Assembly (NCBI RefSeq): GCF_031624635.1
Contig: NZ_JAMQOQ010000001.1
Coordinates: forward strand, 124,001-188,000
DNA: 64,000 nt
Origin: Halogeometricum sp. S3BR5-2
Lineage (GTDB): Archaea > Halobacteriota > Halobacteria > Halobacteriales > Haloferacaceae
Direction: 5' to 3'
Under the pieces are notes generated by a model that was not told the origin of the DNA, did not search any database, and saw only the letters and a list, made by a program, of their open reading frames with translations. The translations under genes were made by a program, and so were the position numbers. Position 1 is the first letter of the stretch. Each line of letters begins with the position of its first letter. Positions 8,018 through 15,569 of this stretch are shown here, piece by piece.

Positions 8018-9073
8018 TCAGAGAAGCGAATAAATGTGGCGTTCGTACGTCTCTCGCACGCTGTCGCCCCAGTTGTGGGTGTAGGTGTCGATGATGTCGC
8101 CGCCGACGTCGCCGCGGAGGTACTTGACGATGCCGCGGTCGCCGGTCCGGTCTCGGAGGTGCGTGGTGAAGAAGTGCCGGAAGTAGTGGGGCGTGACGTT
8201 CTCCTCGGCGTCTCCGCCGGCGCGGTGCCATCCCCGCTCGGCGGCGTGGCGTTCGACGAGGTGGTGGACCATGTCGGTCGTCAACCGTTCGCCCCAACTC
8301 CCCGAGGTGCTGACGAACAGCGGTTCGGCGGGCGAGCGCACGTCGGGCCTGACCGCCAACCAGCGCGCGAGGGCGATTTCCAACTCCCCGTCGACGGGAA
8401 CGACCGTAGAGCGCTTGCGCTTGTTCGACGCCGTCCGTCGCTCGCCGTTGGTCGTCTCGCCGGCCGACGGTTCGGCGGAGACGTACAGCGAGGGGCCGCG
8501 GCCGTCGAGTTGCGCCCGCTTCGAGACGTCGCCTAGCGGCGTCCCGTCCGCGAGGGACACGTCCCGACAGTCGAGATTGCAGAGTTCGCCGACGCGCATC
8601 CCCGTCTTGAGGAGCGTACACAGCACCGCGTGGTCGAGCGGATGGTGGACCCCCCGCAGGAACTCGCGCATCGCCGGGACGGATATCTCCCGGCGGGAGG
8701 GGTTCGCGTCTATCTGTTCGTCCATCTCCTCCATCACGAGCGTCATCGGATTCCCCTCGAACGCGCCCACCTGCGTCATGTACGCGTAGAACCGGTGGAG
8801 ATAGGTCGCGTACGTGGCGACGGTGCTGTCCGCGGCGTCCGACCCTCGCAGCGAATGGATCCACGCCATGCAGTCGCGGTGCGACGCCCGTTCGACGCGT
8901 CGCTCTGCGCCCATCGGGTTCGCGTCGGCGTCCGCGAGGAACGCCTCGAACCGCCGCAGGACGCGCTCGTAGGCCTCTCTGGTCCGTTCGGTACGACCGT
9001 GGTACGTCATGTCTTGGAGGAAGTACGCGACGGGGTCCTCGACGGTTTCCCCGTCGGCCGTCTCAACGGCCAT
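8018..9073 (-). CDS. Tyrosine-type site-specific integrase/recombinase
   Basis: A 351-residue protein with an N-terminal SAM-like core-binding domain (about 15-115) and a C-terminal catalytic domain. Visible active-site positions are R160 (TGMRVGEL), H296-x-x-R299 (HYFRH) and the probable nucleophile Y331 (DTYTHN, aligned with IYTH of XerC/D). The usual His/Trp nine residues earlier is D322 by my hand alignment. It overlaps the stop of the upstream DUF5805 gene by 11 nt, so the pair is probably co-transcribed. No tRNA gene or attachment duplication is seen nearby, which suggests a resident rather than recently inserted recombinase. Confidence 0.9.
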   Translation of the reverse strand: MAVETADGETVEDPVAYFLQDMTYHGRTERTREAYERVLRRFEAFLADADANPMGAERRVERASHRDCMAWIHSLRGSDAADSTVATYATYLHRFYAYMTQVGAFEGNPMTLVMEEMDEQIDANPSRREISVPAMREFLRGVHHPLDHAVLCTLLKTGMRVGELCNLDCRDVSLADGTPLGDVSKRAQLDGRGPSLYVSAEPSAGETTNGERRTASNKRKRSTVVPVDGELEIALARWLAVRPDVRSPAEPLFVSTSGSWGERLTTDMVHHLVERHAAERGWHRAGGDAEENVTPHYFRHFFTTHLRDRTGDRGIVKYLRGDVGGDIIDTYTHNWGDSVRETYERHIYSLL

Positions 9074-9488
9074 CGTCCCCCCCGGACGCGCCCGGCGCGA
9101 GCGAGTAACCGCCGTGCCGACCGCTGTACTGCACCCGATTCGCCGCCTGGAGGTCCTGCAGCGTCTCGTCCAGTCGGTCTTCGATGTCGTCGGTCAGGGC
9201 GCTCAGGAGTTCGTCCCACGAGCGGTGGTCGGCCGCCGAGAGGGCTCCGAGGACGCGCTCTTCGAACTCGCTTCCCCCTTCATCTCCGTCGTCGGACTCC
9301 GCTTCTTCGGATTCGCCGTATCGGTCCGGGACGGCGAAGTCGCTGCGGCCCGCCTGCACCATCGTCCGAACGAACTCGCTTTGACTCATTCCGAGTCGCT
9401 CGGCGTGGCGCTTCCACTCGTCTTTCTGGTGGGCGGGGACGTAGGTCATCACCGACTTCCGTTCGGCTTCCGAGTCGTCGCTCGACAC
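9063..9488 (-). CDS. DUF5805 domain protein, integrase partner
   Basis: A 141-residue protein starting at a GTG. Residues about 10-45 (SVMTYVPAHQKDEWKRHAERLGMSQSEF, shown in two parts: SVMTYVPAHQKDEW and KRHAERLGMSQSEF) resemble a ribbon-helix-helix DNA-binding module. The C-terminal part (about 75-135) looks like a winged helix. A DUF5805 gene directly before a tyrosine integrase is a recurring haloarchaeal arrangement. A role as DNA-binding accessory or repressor of the recombinase is inferred. Confidence 0.8.
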   Translation of the reverse strand: MSSDDSEAERKSVMTYVPAHQKDEWKRHAERLGMSQSEFVRTMVQAGRSDFAVPDRYGESEEAESDDGDEGGSEFEERVLGALSAADHRSWDELLSALTDDIEDRLDETLQDLQAANRVQYSGRHGGYSLAPGASGGDDGR

Positions 9489-9714
9489 GGAGTTACGCCA
9501 CCTTCCCGTGCCGTCGGTTGGAGGACCGAACGCCGTGACGGCCGACGGTCCGCACCGGACCCGGTAATCGAATTCTCCGGTCGGGGTCGGAACCGAGTCG
9601 ACGGCCGAATCCCTCCCTTCTCTCCGCTGGCGTTCGCCCCGTTCGGGCGGACACTACTGTCTCGAATCGTAGTTCGGTTTCGGACACGAGGGCTCGTCTC
9701 TCGATGCAGTCCTC

Positions 9715-9740
9715 AACAATATAACTCTACTTATATTGTT
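9715..9740. repeat. Perfect AT-rich inverted repeat (10-nt arms, 6-nt loop)
   Basis: Arms AACAATATAA (9715-9724) and TTATATTGTT (9731-9740) are exact reverse complements around CTCTAC. It stands out strongly in a GC-rich genome. It could be a dimeric regulator site or a recombinase core. Confidence 0.75.
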
Positions 9741-9763
9741 AGAGAGGGGTGTGGAAAATGAGA

Positions 9764-9817
9764 TTATCTGTGCAAACGCATGTACAGAGGCGCCACGAAC
9801 AGTATGCACACAGATAA
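9764..9817. repeat. Perfect inverted repeat (9-nt arms)
   Basis: Arms TTATCTGTG (9764-9772) and CACAGATAA (9809-9817) are exact reverse complements over a 36-nt loop, 24 nt from the previous repeat. Confidence 0.6.
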
Positions 9818-9928
9818 GGGTAGAGCGAATTCTGTCGTCGTAGACCCGACCCGTCCGGTACGTACCCGTCCCGGACGGTCCGCCGTTTCCCCTCCACCGC
9901 GCACACGACCTTCCCCTACATCGAGCGA

Positions 9929-9957
9929 TATATTCTCTAACAACGAGGATGAATATA
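9929..9957. repeat. Perfect inverted repeat (7-nt arms)
   Basis: Arms TATATTC (9929-9935) and GAATATA (9951-9957) are exact reverse complements with a 15-nt loop. It is the third AT-rich palindrome within 250 nt. Confidence 0.5.
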
Positions 9958-10938
9958 AGGCTGCTCGGAACCCCTTCTTCCACCCGTTCACCCTGGGGGT
10001 CGCGGCCCGAGAACACCTGTCCAGAAGAACGCCAATGTTGCCGGTACTCGGCCGGTGACCGTGTGGCAGGATTCACGGTTAGTCGTCGCGCCGGGAATTG
10101 AGAGACGGCCCGACCGACCGCCGCGCACGTTGGGCAAGCGGAGCGTCCGAACGCTGGTCGTCCACCGGACCGGGTCCCCCGATTCACGGGATGGCACCTG
10201 ACTTCGTACCGGGACATACCAGCGTGACCCGACCCAACCCAACTTCCGGGAGTCGTCCGAAACCGTCCCAACCGCACTCGCCGCTCGGACGCTCCGCCGT
10301 TCCGACCAGACGTACCGATACTCAGTACCCCGCGGATGGACTCTCGAAGCCCAACAGGTTCTCCGAAGCGGCGAGTGCACTTCCGCCGGCGTCCCGCCGT
10401 ACCGACGAGTCCGTCCGTTCGCCACCTGTGGGAACTCGCGCGTGTGCGAGCAGACGCGGCCGGCCCGTGTTTCGCGGAAGAGCCGTCGGTTTCCTCGTTC
10501 GAACTCGAACCATCGTCGACCGAATCGGGGGCTGCACCGCTCGGTGGAGCTTCGTCGGGTATCGATATCTCTCGGTGCCGTGGGCCTTCTACTTCGTCCG
10601 TTTCAGCGGTTCCGCGGCTTCGACTGTCGCTGCTCGGATATCGCCTCCTCTTCCCGACTGCTCCGGTTTCTTGCCTCCGTCGAGCGCCGAGGAGACTCGA
10701 AACCCCCTCGGCGACTCTGAGGGTCCGACTCGGCGCCGACGCCGCCCGCCGACGCTCTCCCAGCGAACCACGGTCTCTGAGGTCCCGAGCGTCGATTTCC
10801 CGATTCGTATGTCTAGTGCTACCACTAGTCGTTCGTCTCCTCCGAGTCCTGTAAACTCTATGGGGCTATATACAATGCCCACCTTCGTCTCGAACTCCAT
10901 AGACCAAATCGGCGCCCGAGCCCGAACGCAAGTCTCTT

Positions 10939-10955
10939 GTTTAGGCCTGCCAAAA
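10939..10955 (+). promoter_or_regulatory. TATA box with imperfect DtxR-like palindrome (TTAGG-N4-CCAAA)
   Basis: GTTTAGG lies 21-27 nt before the ATG at 10966 and is the likely TATA box. It forms one half of TTAGG-CCTG-CCAAA, a near match to the perfect TTAGG-N4-CCTAA site at 13180. Iron-dependent repression is inferred; TTTAGG also serves as a plain TATA box in this genome. Confidence 0.4.
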
Positions 10956-10965
10956 TCAGCCTCGA

Positions 10966-11514
10966 ATGGAGCTGACGCGTCGGGATGCGCTCGCCGCCCT
11001 CGCCGCGACAGGGGCCGGGTCGCTCGCGGGGTGTGCGGCGCCGCGGGCGTCCGACGGCGGTGCCGGGCCGATTGCCTCGAACGGCGCCCCGGTCGGCGAC
11101 AGTGAGATGGAGACGCTCGTCGCCGTCGCCGAAGTGGTCTATCCGTCGGCGGTCGACGGTGTCGCGGAGTTCGTCGGCACCTACACGGGCGGGCGCGTCG
11201 ACGGCGACGACGGCTACGCCCGCGGCGTCGCCGCCGCGGTCGAATCGCTCGACGAGTACGCCGACGAGTTCCACGGCGACCGGTACGCAGCGCTCTCGGC
11301 GTCGACGCGCCGGGACGTGTTGGACTACATGAGCGTGGACGTGGTGGACCCCGCGCCCGACGGCACCGCGGCCCAGCGAGTGCGCCACTACGTCGTGAAC
11401 GAACTGCTGTACGCCTTCTACACCTCGCCGACGGGCGCGGGACTGGCCGGTCTGGAGAACCCGCCCGGCCATCCCGGCGGCACCGAGTCGTACCGCGAGG
11501 GTCCGAACGGATGA
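10966..11514 (+). CDS. Gluconate 2-dehydrogenase subunit 3-like Tat lipoprotein
   Basis: A 182-residue exported small subunit. The N-terminus has an RR pair at 5-6, a hydrophobic stretch and lipobox LAGC with Cys23. The body (METLVAVAEVVYPSAV..., VNELLYAFYTSPTG) matches the gluconate_2-dh3 family, the partner of membrane-associated GMC dehydrogenases. Its stop overlaps the start of the GMC gene by 4 nt, giving translational coupling. No cytochrome c subunit gene follows, so electrons must go to another acceptor. Confidence 0.82.
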   Translation: MELTRRDALAALAATGAGSLAGCAAPRASDGGAGPIASNGAPVGDSEMETLVAVAEVVYPSAVDGVAEFVGTYTGGRVDGDDGYARGVAAAVESLDEYADEFHGDRYAALSASTRRDVLDYMSVDVVDPAPDGTAAQRVRHYVVNELLYAFYTSPTGAGLAGLENPPGHPGGTESYREGPNG

Positions 11515-13136
11515 GCGGTCGTTCCGCCCCCGACGGGTCCGTTACCGCGCCGGACCGCACGCCCTCCCCTCGCGCGGACGTCTGCGTCGTCGGCGCGGGA
11601 CCGGCCGGGTCGCTGGTCGCCGCCGAACTCTCCGCCGCGGGGTACGACGTGGTGGTGCTCGACGCCGGACCCCGATTCGACCCGGACGACCGACCCGACC
11701 GGATGGAGCGACACCTCCGGCCCGGAGACGAGCGACCGATATGGGGCATGGGCGGCGAGCGAGACGCCTACTCCTCCTCGGGCGAGCGGTTCTACCCGCT
11801 GAACGCCGCGCGGGTGAAGGGCGTCGGCGGGAGCACCCTCCACTGGCAGGGGATGGTGATGCGCCTGCACGAACAGGATTTCGAGCTCGATTCCTCGGTC
11901 GGTCTGGGTTCCGACTGGCCCCTCGACTACGCGGACCTGCGCCCCTACTACGCCGCCGCCGAACGCGAGTTGCGGGTTTCGGGCGCCTCCGACAACCCCT
12001 TCGCGCCGCCGCGGGAGCGCCCCCACCCGCTCCCGGCGTTTCCCCCCTCGTACAGCGACTCGCTGTTCGCCGAGGCGTGCGAGACGCTCGAAATCGCCAC
12101 CCACTCGGTGCCGAACGCCCGCAACTCCGAACCGGTCGACGGCGAGAGCGCCTGCGTCGGATACGGCACCTGCAAACCGGTGTGCCCATCCGGGGCGAAG
12201 TACGACGCCACCCGGCACGTCGAACGCGCGGAGGCCGAGGGCGCGCGGGTGCTCGACAGGGTCCCCGTTCAGCGACTCGAACACGACGGCGCGGGCGACC
12301 GGGTGACGGCGGCGGTGTACGCGACGCCCGACGGCGAGGAGTACAGACAGGAGGCCCGCGAGTTCGTCGTCGCCGCGGGCGGGGTGGAGACGCCGCGCCT
12401 CCTCCTCCTCTCGGCGAGCGACCGCTACCCCGACGGCCTCGCGAACTCCTCGGGGGCCGTGGGGCGGTACTTCATGGACCACCTGTTCGCGGGCGTCGGC
12501 GGGACGCTCCCGGAACCCACCCGCCAGAAGCACGTCGGCTTCAACACCACCGAGAGCCACCAGTTCTACGACCGGCCGGACGACTCGCGGACGGCGATAA
12601 AGCTGGAGTTCCTCAACTACGCCGGCCCGGCGCCCGCGGACGTGGCCCTCGGCGCGGACGTCTTCGGCGACGAGTTGCTCGACCGGATTCGGGGCCGCTA
12701 CGGCAACCGGATAGCGATGGGCGCCCTCGTCGAGCAACTCCCCCGCGCGGAGAACCGCGTCCGACTGGACCCCTCGCGCACCGACGACCACGGCAACCCC
12801 GTCCCCGACGTCGTCTGGAGCCTCGACGACCCGACGCGCCGGACAATCGAACGGGCCAACGAGATTCAGCGCGCCGTGCTGACGGAGATGGGCGCGGACG
12901 TCGAGTGGACCGTCGGCCCGGAGAACACCGGCCCCGCGTACCACCACATGGGGACGACCCGGATGGGGACGGACCCCGAGACGAGCGTCGTGAACCCCCG
13001 ACTGCGGACGCACGACCTCTCGAACCTCACGCTCGCGGGGAGTTCCGTCTTCGTCACCGGGGGCGCGATGAACCCGACGCTCACCATCGCGGCGCTGGCG
13101 CTGAAAGCGGCCGACCACGTTTCCGACCGCCTCTGA
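11511..13136 (+). CDS. GMC family oxidoreductase (gluconate 2-dehydrogenase/sorbitol dehydrogenase-like large subunit)
   Basis: A 541-residue flavoprotein. The FAD-binding motif GAGPAG is at residues 28-33 (VCVVGAGPAGSLVAAEL). The C-terminal GMC catalytic region has the conserved His pair in GPAYHHMGTTRMG and the Asn in GGAMNPTLT. A CVGYGTCKPVC segment near residue 210 supplies three cysteines, as in gluconate dehydrogenase-type enzymes. It probably oxidises a sugar, sugar acid or alcohol outside the membrane, exported together with subunit 3 because it has no signal itself. Substrate is unknown. Confidence 0.88.
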   Translation: MSGRSAPDGSVTAPDRTPSPRADVCVVGAGPAGSLVAAELSAAGYDVVVLDAGPRFDPDDRPDRMERHLRPGDERPIWGMGGERDAYSSSGERFYPLNAARVKGVGGSTLHWQGMVMRLHEQDFELDSSVGLGSDWPLDYADLRPYYAAAERELRVSGASDNPFAPPRERPHPLPAFPPSYSDSLFAEACETLEIATHSVPNARNSEPVDGESACVGYGTCKPVCPSGAKYDATRHVERAEAEGARVLDRVPVQRLEHDGAGDRVTAAVYATPDGEEYRQEAREFVVAAGGVETPRLLLLSASDRYPDGLANSSGAVGRYFMDHLFAGVGGTLPEPTRQKHVGFNTTESHQFYDRPDDSRTAIKLEFLNYAGPAPADVALGADVFGDELLDRIRGRYGNRIAMGALVEQLPRAENRVRLDPSRTDDHGNPVPDVVWSLDDPTRRTIERANEIQRAVLTEMGADVEWTVGPENTGPAYHHMGTTRMGTDPETSVVNPRLRTHDLSNLTLAGSSVFVTGGAMNPTLTIAALALKAADHVSDRL

Positions 13137-13174
13137 TTCTCTCAGCATCTCGCGCCCGCCGAACCGGCCATCGG

Positions 13175-13193
13175 TACTTTTAGGTTGGCCTAA
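13175..13193 (+). promoter_or_regulatory. DtxR/IdeR-type operator over the TATA box of the iron ABC operon
   Basis: TTAGG-TTGG-CCTAA (13180-13193) is a perfect palindrome with a 4-nt centre and matches the core of the DtxR/IdeR/SirR consensus. It overlaps the TATA-like TACTTTTA (13175-13182), which lies 28-35 nt before the ATG at 13210. Binding by an iron-dependent repressor (Idr/SirR family) would block transcription when iron is plentiful. The repressor gene is not in this window. Confidence 0.65.
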
Positions 13194-13209
13194 TCCTGTC
13201 TTGCGCACA

Positions 13210-14382
13210 ATGAGCGCGCCACAGGATATCTGCGTCGTCGTTCCGACGATTCGGGAGTACGAGTGCGTCCGCGAGTACGTCGCCAACGCTCGCGAGCACG
13301 ATTTCGACACCGACCGACTGTTCTTCGTCCTCGTCACCGAGGACTTCTGCGAGGCCGACGCCATGCGCTCGATGCTGGCGGAGGAGGGCGTCGACGGCGC
13401 CGTCTTCGACGGAAGCGACCGCGAGGCGTGGTTCGAGTCGCGCGGCGTCGCGGAGTACGACCACCTCGTCCCCGCGGCGAGTCACGCGCAGACGTCGTTC
13501 GGACTGCTGTACCTCTGGGCGCACGACCGCTTCGAGTACGGCGTCTTCATCGACGACGACACCCTGCCGCACGACGAGGAGGACTTCTTCGGCACCCACA
13601 TGTCGAACCTCGCCCACGAGGGCGAGATGGAGTCGGTCCGCTCGGACGAGTCGTGGGTCAACGTCCTCTACCAGAGCGACACCGACCTCTACCCGCGCGG
13701 CTACCCCTACGCCGCGATGGACGAGGACGTCGAGACCGGCGTCGAGGACGTCGACTCCGTCGTCGCCTCCCAGGGACTCTGGACGAACGTCCCCGACCTC
13801 GACGCCGTCCGCATCCTGATGGACGGCGACCTGCGGGGACAGGCCGAAACGCGGACGGAGGCGGCCGACTTCGACCGCGACTTCGTCGCGAGCGAGGGCC
13901 AGTACCTCACCGTCTGCTCGATGAACCTCGCGTTCCGCCGGGAGGTCGTCCCGGCGTTCTACCAACTGCCGATGGACGACAACGAGTGGTCGGTCGGCCG
14001 CTTCGACGACATCTGGTCGGGGCTGTTCCTCAAGCGCGCCGCGGACGTGCTCGGCAAGCGGGTGTACAACGGCGGTCCGCTCTGCGAGCACAACAAGGCC
14101 CCCCGCTCGACGTTCGACGACCTGGCGAACGAAGTCGCCGGCCTCGAACTGAACGAACACGTCTGGCGCGTCGTCGACGACGTCGGCGACGACGCCGACT
14201 CCTTCGAGGAGGCGTTCGCCGCGATGGCCGACGCCCTCGCGGAGGGGGACTTCTCCGAATGGAACAACGGCGCGTTCCTGAATCACTGCGGGGAGTACAT
14301 GCGCGATTGGCTCGACTGCCTGGCGGCGCTGGAACCGCGTCCGGTCGACGCCGAGGAAGGGGCGGTGGTCGCCGATGACTGA
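13210..14382 (+). CDS. Reversibly glycosylated polypeptide/UDP-arabinose mutase-like protein (GT75 family)
   Basis: A 390-residue soluble protein resembling plant RGP/UAM (Pfam RGP). It starts ICVVVPTIREYECV, has the metal/nucleotide-sugar acidic triad DDD at residues 115-117 (VFIDDDTLP), and VASQGLWTNVPDLDAV, close to the VASHGLWLN-PDYDA signature. The family interconverts UDP-arabinopyranose and furanose or self-glycosylates; the archaeal members are uncharacterised. The ATG at 13210 is the leaderless start, and a TTG at 13201 is less likely. It is the first gene of the iron transporter operon and overlaps the next gene by 8 nt. Confidence 0.72.
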   Translation: MSAPQDICVVVPTIREYECVREYVANAREHDFDTDRLFFVLVTEDFCEADAMRSMLAEEGVDGAVFDGSDREAWFESRGVAEYDHLVPAASHAQTSFGLLYLWAHDRFEYGVFIDDDTLPHDEEDFFGTHMSNLAHEGEMESVRSDESWVNVLYQSDTDLYPRGYPYAAMDEDVETGVEDVDSVVASQGLWTNVPDLDAVRILMDGDLRGQAETRTEAADFDRDFVASEGQYLTVCSMNLAFRREVVPAFYQLPMDDNEWSVGRFDDIWSGLFLKRAADVLGKRVYNGGPLCEHNKAPRSTFDDLANEVAGLELNEHVWRVVDDVGDDADSFEEAFAAMADALAEGDFSEWNNGAFLNHCGEYMRDWLDCLAALEPRPVDAEEGAVVADD

Positions 14383-15553
14383 GCGACGCTACAACCGTCG
14401 GCGCGTGCTCGCGGGACTCGGCGCCGCGGGCCTCTCGGGCCTCGCCGGGTGCGGCGGGTTCACCGGTAACGAGAGCGAGGGGACCGGCACCCGAACCGAC
14501 GGCGCCGCGAACGGGACCGCCGGAGGGACGGAGGACTCCTTCGGCGAGTTCCGCGGCTCCGGTCCCCTCGCTGAGGGCCGCGGCGACGTCGGCGGGACGA
14601 CCATCGCGGACCTGCCGGACCTCAGCGGCGAGTTGACCATCTACCTCGGCGGCGGCGAGGGGGGCCTCTACCGCGACCTCTTGGCCCGGTTCGAGTCGAT
14701 GTACGACGACTTCAGTTACAACGCGCGCGAGTCCGGGACGTCCGACGCGGCGAACACGCTCATCAACGAGGGGTCGGCGTCGCCCGCCGACGTGTTCTGG
14801 TCGGTCGACGCCGGGGCGCTGGCGGCCGTCGCCAACCGCGGACTCACCGCGGAACTCCCCTCCGACGTCGTCGAACCGGTTCCCGAGGAGTTCCACCCCG
14901 AGAACCTGTGGGTCGGCGTCGCCGGCCGCGCCCGCGCCGTCCCGTACAACACCTCGGCGCTGTCCAACGAGGACGTCCCCGACAGCGTGATGCAGTTCCC
15001 CGAGTCCGAGGCGCTCGCGGGGGCGATGGGCTGGGCGCCGACGTACGGCGCGTTCCAGGCGTTCGTCACGGCGATGCGCCTCATCGAGGGTCGCGACGCC
15101 ACGCGCCAGTGGCTGCAGGGAATGCTCGACGCCGGCGTCACCGAGTACAACAACGAGTTCCTCGTCTCCAACGCCGTCGCCGACGGCGAACTCAACGCCG
15201 GGTTCGCCAACCACTACTACGCCCTGCGGGTGCAGGCCGCGCGTCCGAACGCCCCCCTCGACCTGGCGTTCACCAGGGGCGACGCCGGCGCACTCATCAA
15301 CGCCGCCGGCGTGGAGGTGCTCTCGGCCAGCGGAAATCAGGAACTCGCGTTCACGTTCGTCCGCCACCTGCTGTCGGCCGAGGCGCAGGAGTTCTTCGCC
15401 ACGCGGACGTACGCCTACCCGATGGTCCCGGACGTCCCGCCCGTCGGGGGGCTCCCGACCATCGACGAACTGAACCCCCCGAGCATCGACCTCAGTCGGC
15501 TCTCGGAGATTCAGCCGACGCTGACGCTGATGCGGGACGTGGGAGTCCTCTGA
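14375..15553 (+). CDS. Extracellular iron-type solute-binding lipoprotein of an ABC transporter
   Basis: A 392-residue exported binding protein. The Tat signal RRR at 8-10 and lipobox LAGC (Cys26) anchor it to the membrane. The mature part (LTIYLGGGEGGLYRDLLARFE, split: LTIYLGGGEGG and LYRDLLARFE) follows the type of periplasmic ferric-binding proteins such as FbpA. The DtxR-like operator supports Fe(III) or a ferric complex as ligand. It sits between the GT75-like gene and the permease gene, with which it forms a transporter. Confidence 0.85.
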   Translation: MTERRYNRRRVLAGLGAAGLSGLAGCGGFTGNESEGTGTRTDGAANGTAGGTEDSFGEFRGSGPLAEGRGDVGGTTIADLPDLSGELTIYLGGGEGGLYRDLLARFESMYDDFSYNARESGTSDAANTLINEGSASPADVFWSVDAGALAAVANRGLTAELPSDVVEPVPEEFHPENLWVGVAGRARAVPYNTSALSNEDVPDSVMQFPESEALAGAMGWAPTYGAFQAFVTAMRLIEGRDATRQWLQGMLDAGVTEYNNEFLVSNAVADGELNAGFANHYYALRVQAARPNAPLDLAFTRGDAGALINAAGVEVLSASGNQELAFTFVRHLLSAEAQEFFATRTYAYPMVPDVPPVGGLPTIDELNPPSIDLSRLSEIQPTLTLMRDVGVL

Positions 15554-15569
15554 ATGGGGGCGCCCTGAG

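Larger units (their letters stand above)
9489..10965. other. Gene-free, locally AT-rich region upstream of the integrase operon
   Basis: Nearly 1.5 kb without a convincing gene. All long frames here encode Arg/Ser/Pro-rich sequence unlike the acidic proteome. The part from 9,700 to 9,960 is markedly AT-rich and holds three inverted repeats. The remainder has ordinary GC but no codon bias. It could be a decayed gene region, a recombination or regulatory region for the integrase pair, or the site of an unrecognised RNA. No origin recognition box set or orc1/cdc6 gene was found. Confidence 0.6.

Noticed and set aside
9741..9757. Possible origin recognition box (GGGGTGTGGAAAA)
   Set aside because: Only one weak match was seen, with no array of boxes and no orc1/cdc6 gene in the window.
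10098..11105. Long plus-strand open frame across the gene desert
   Set aside because: Its product is Arg/Ser/Pro-rich without codon bias, and its end overlaps the clear subunit 3 gene in another frame.
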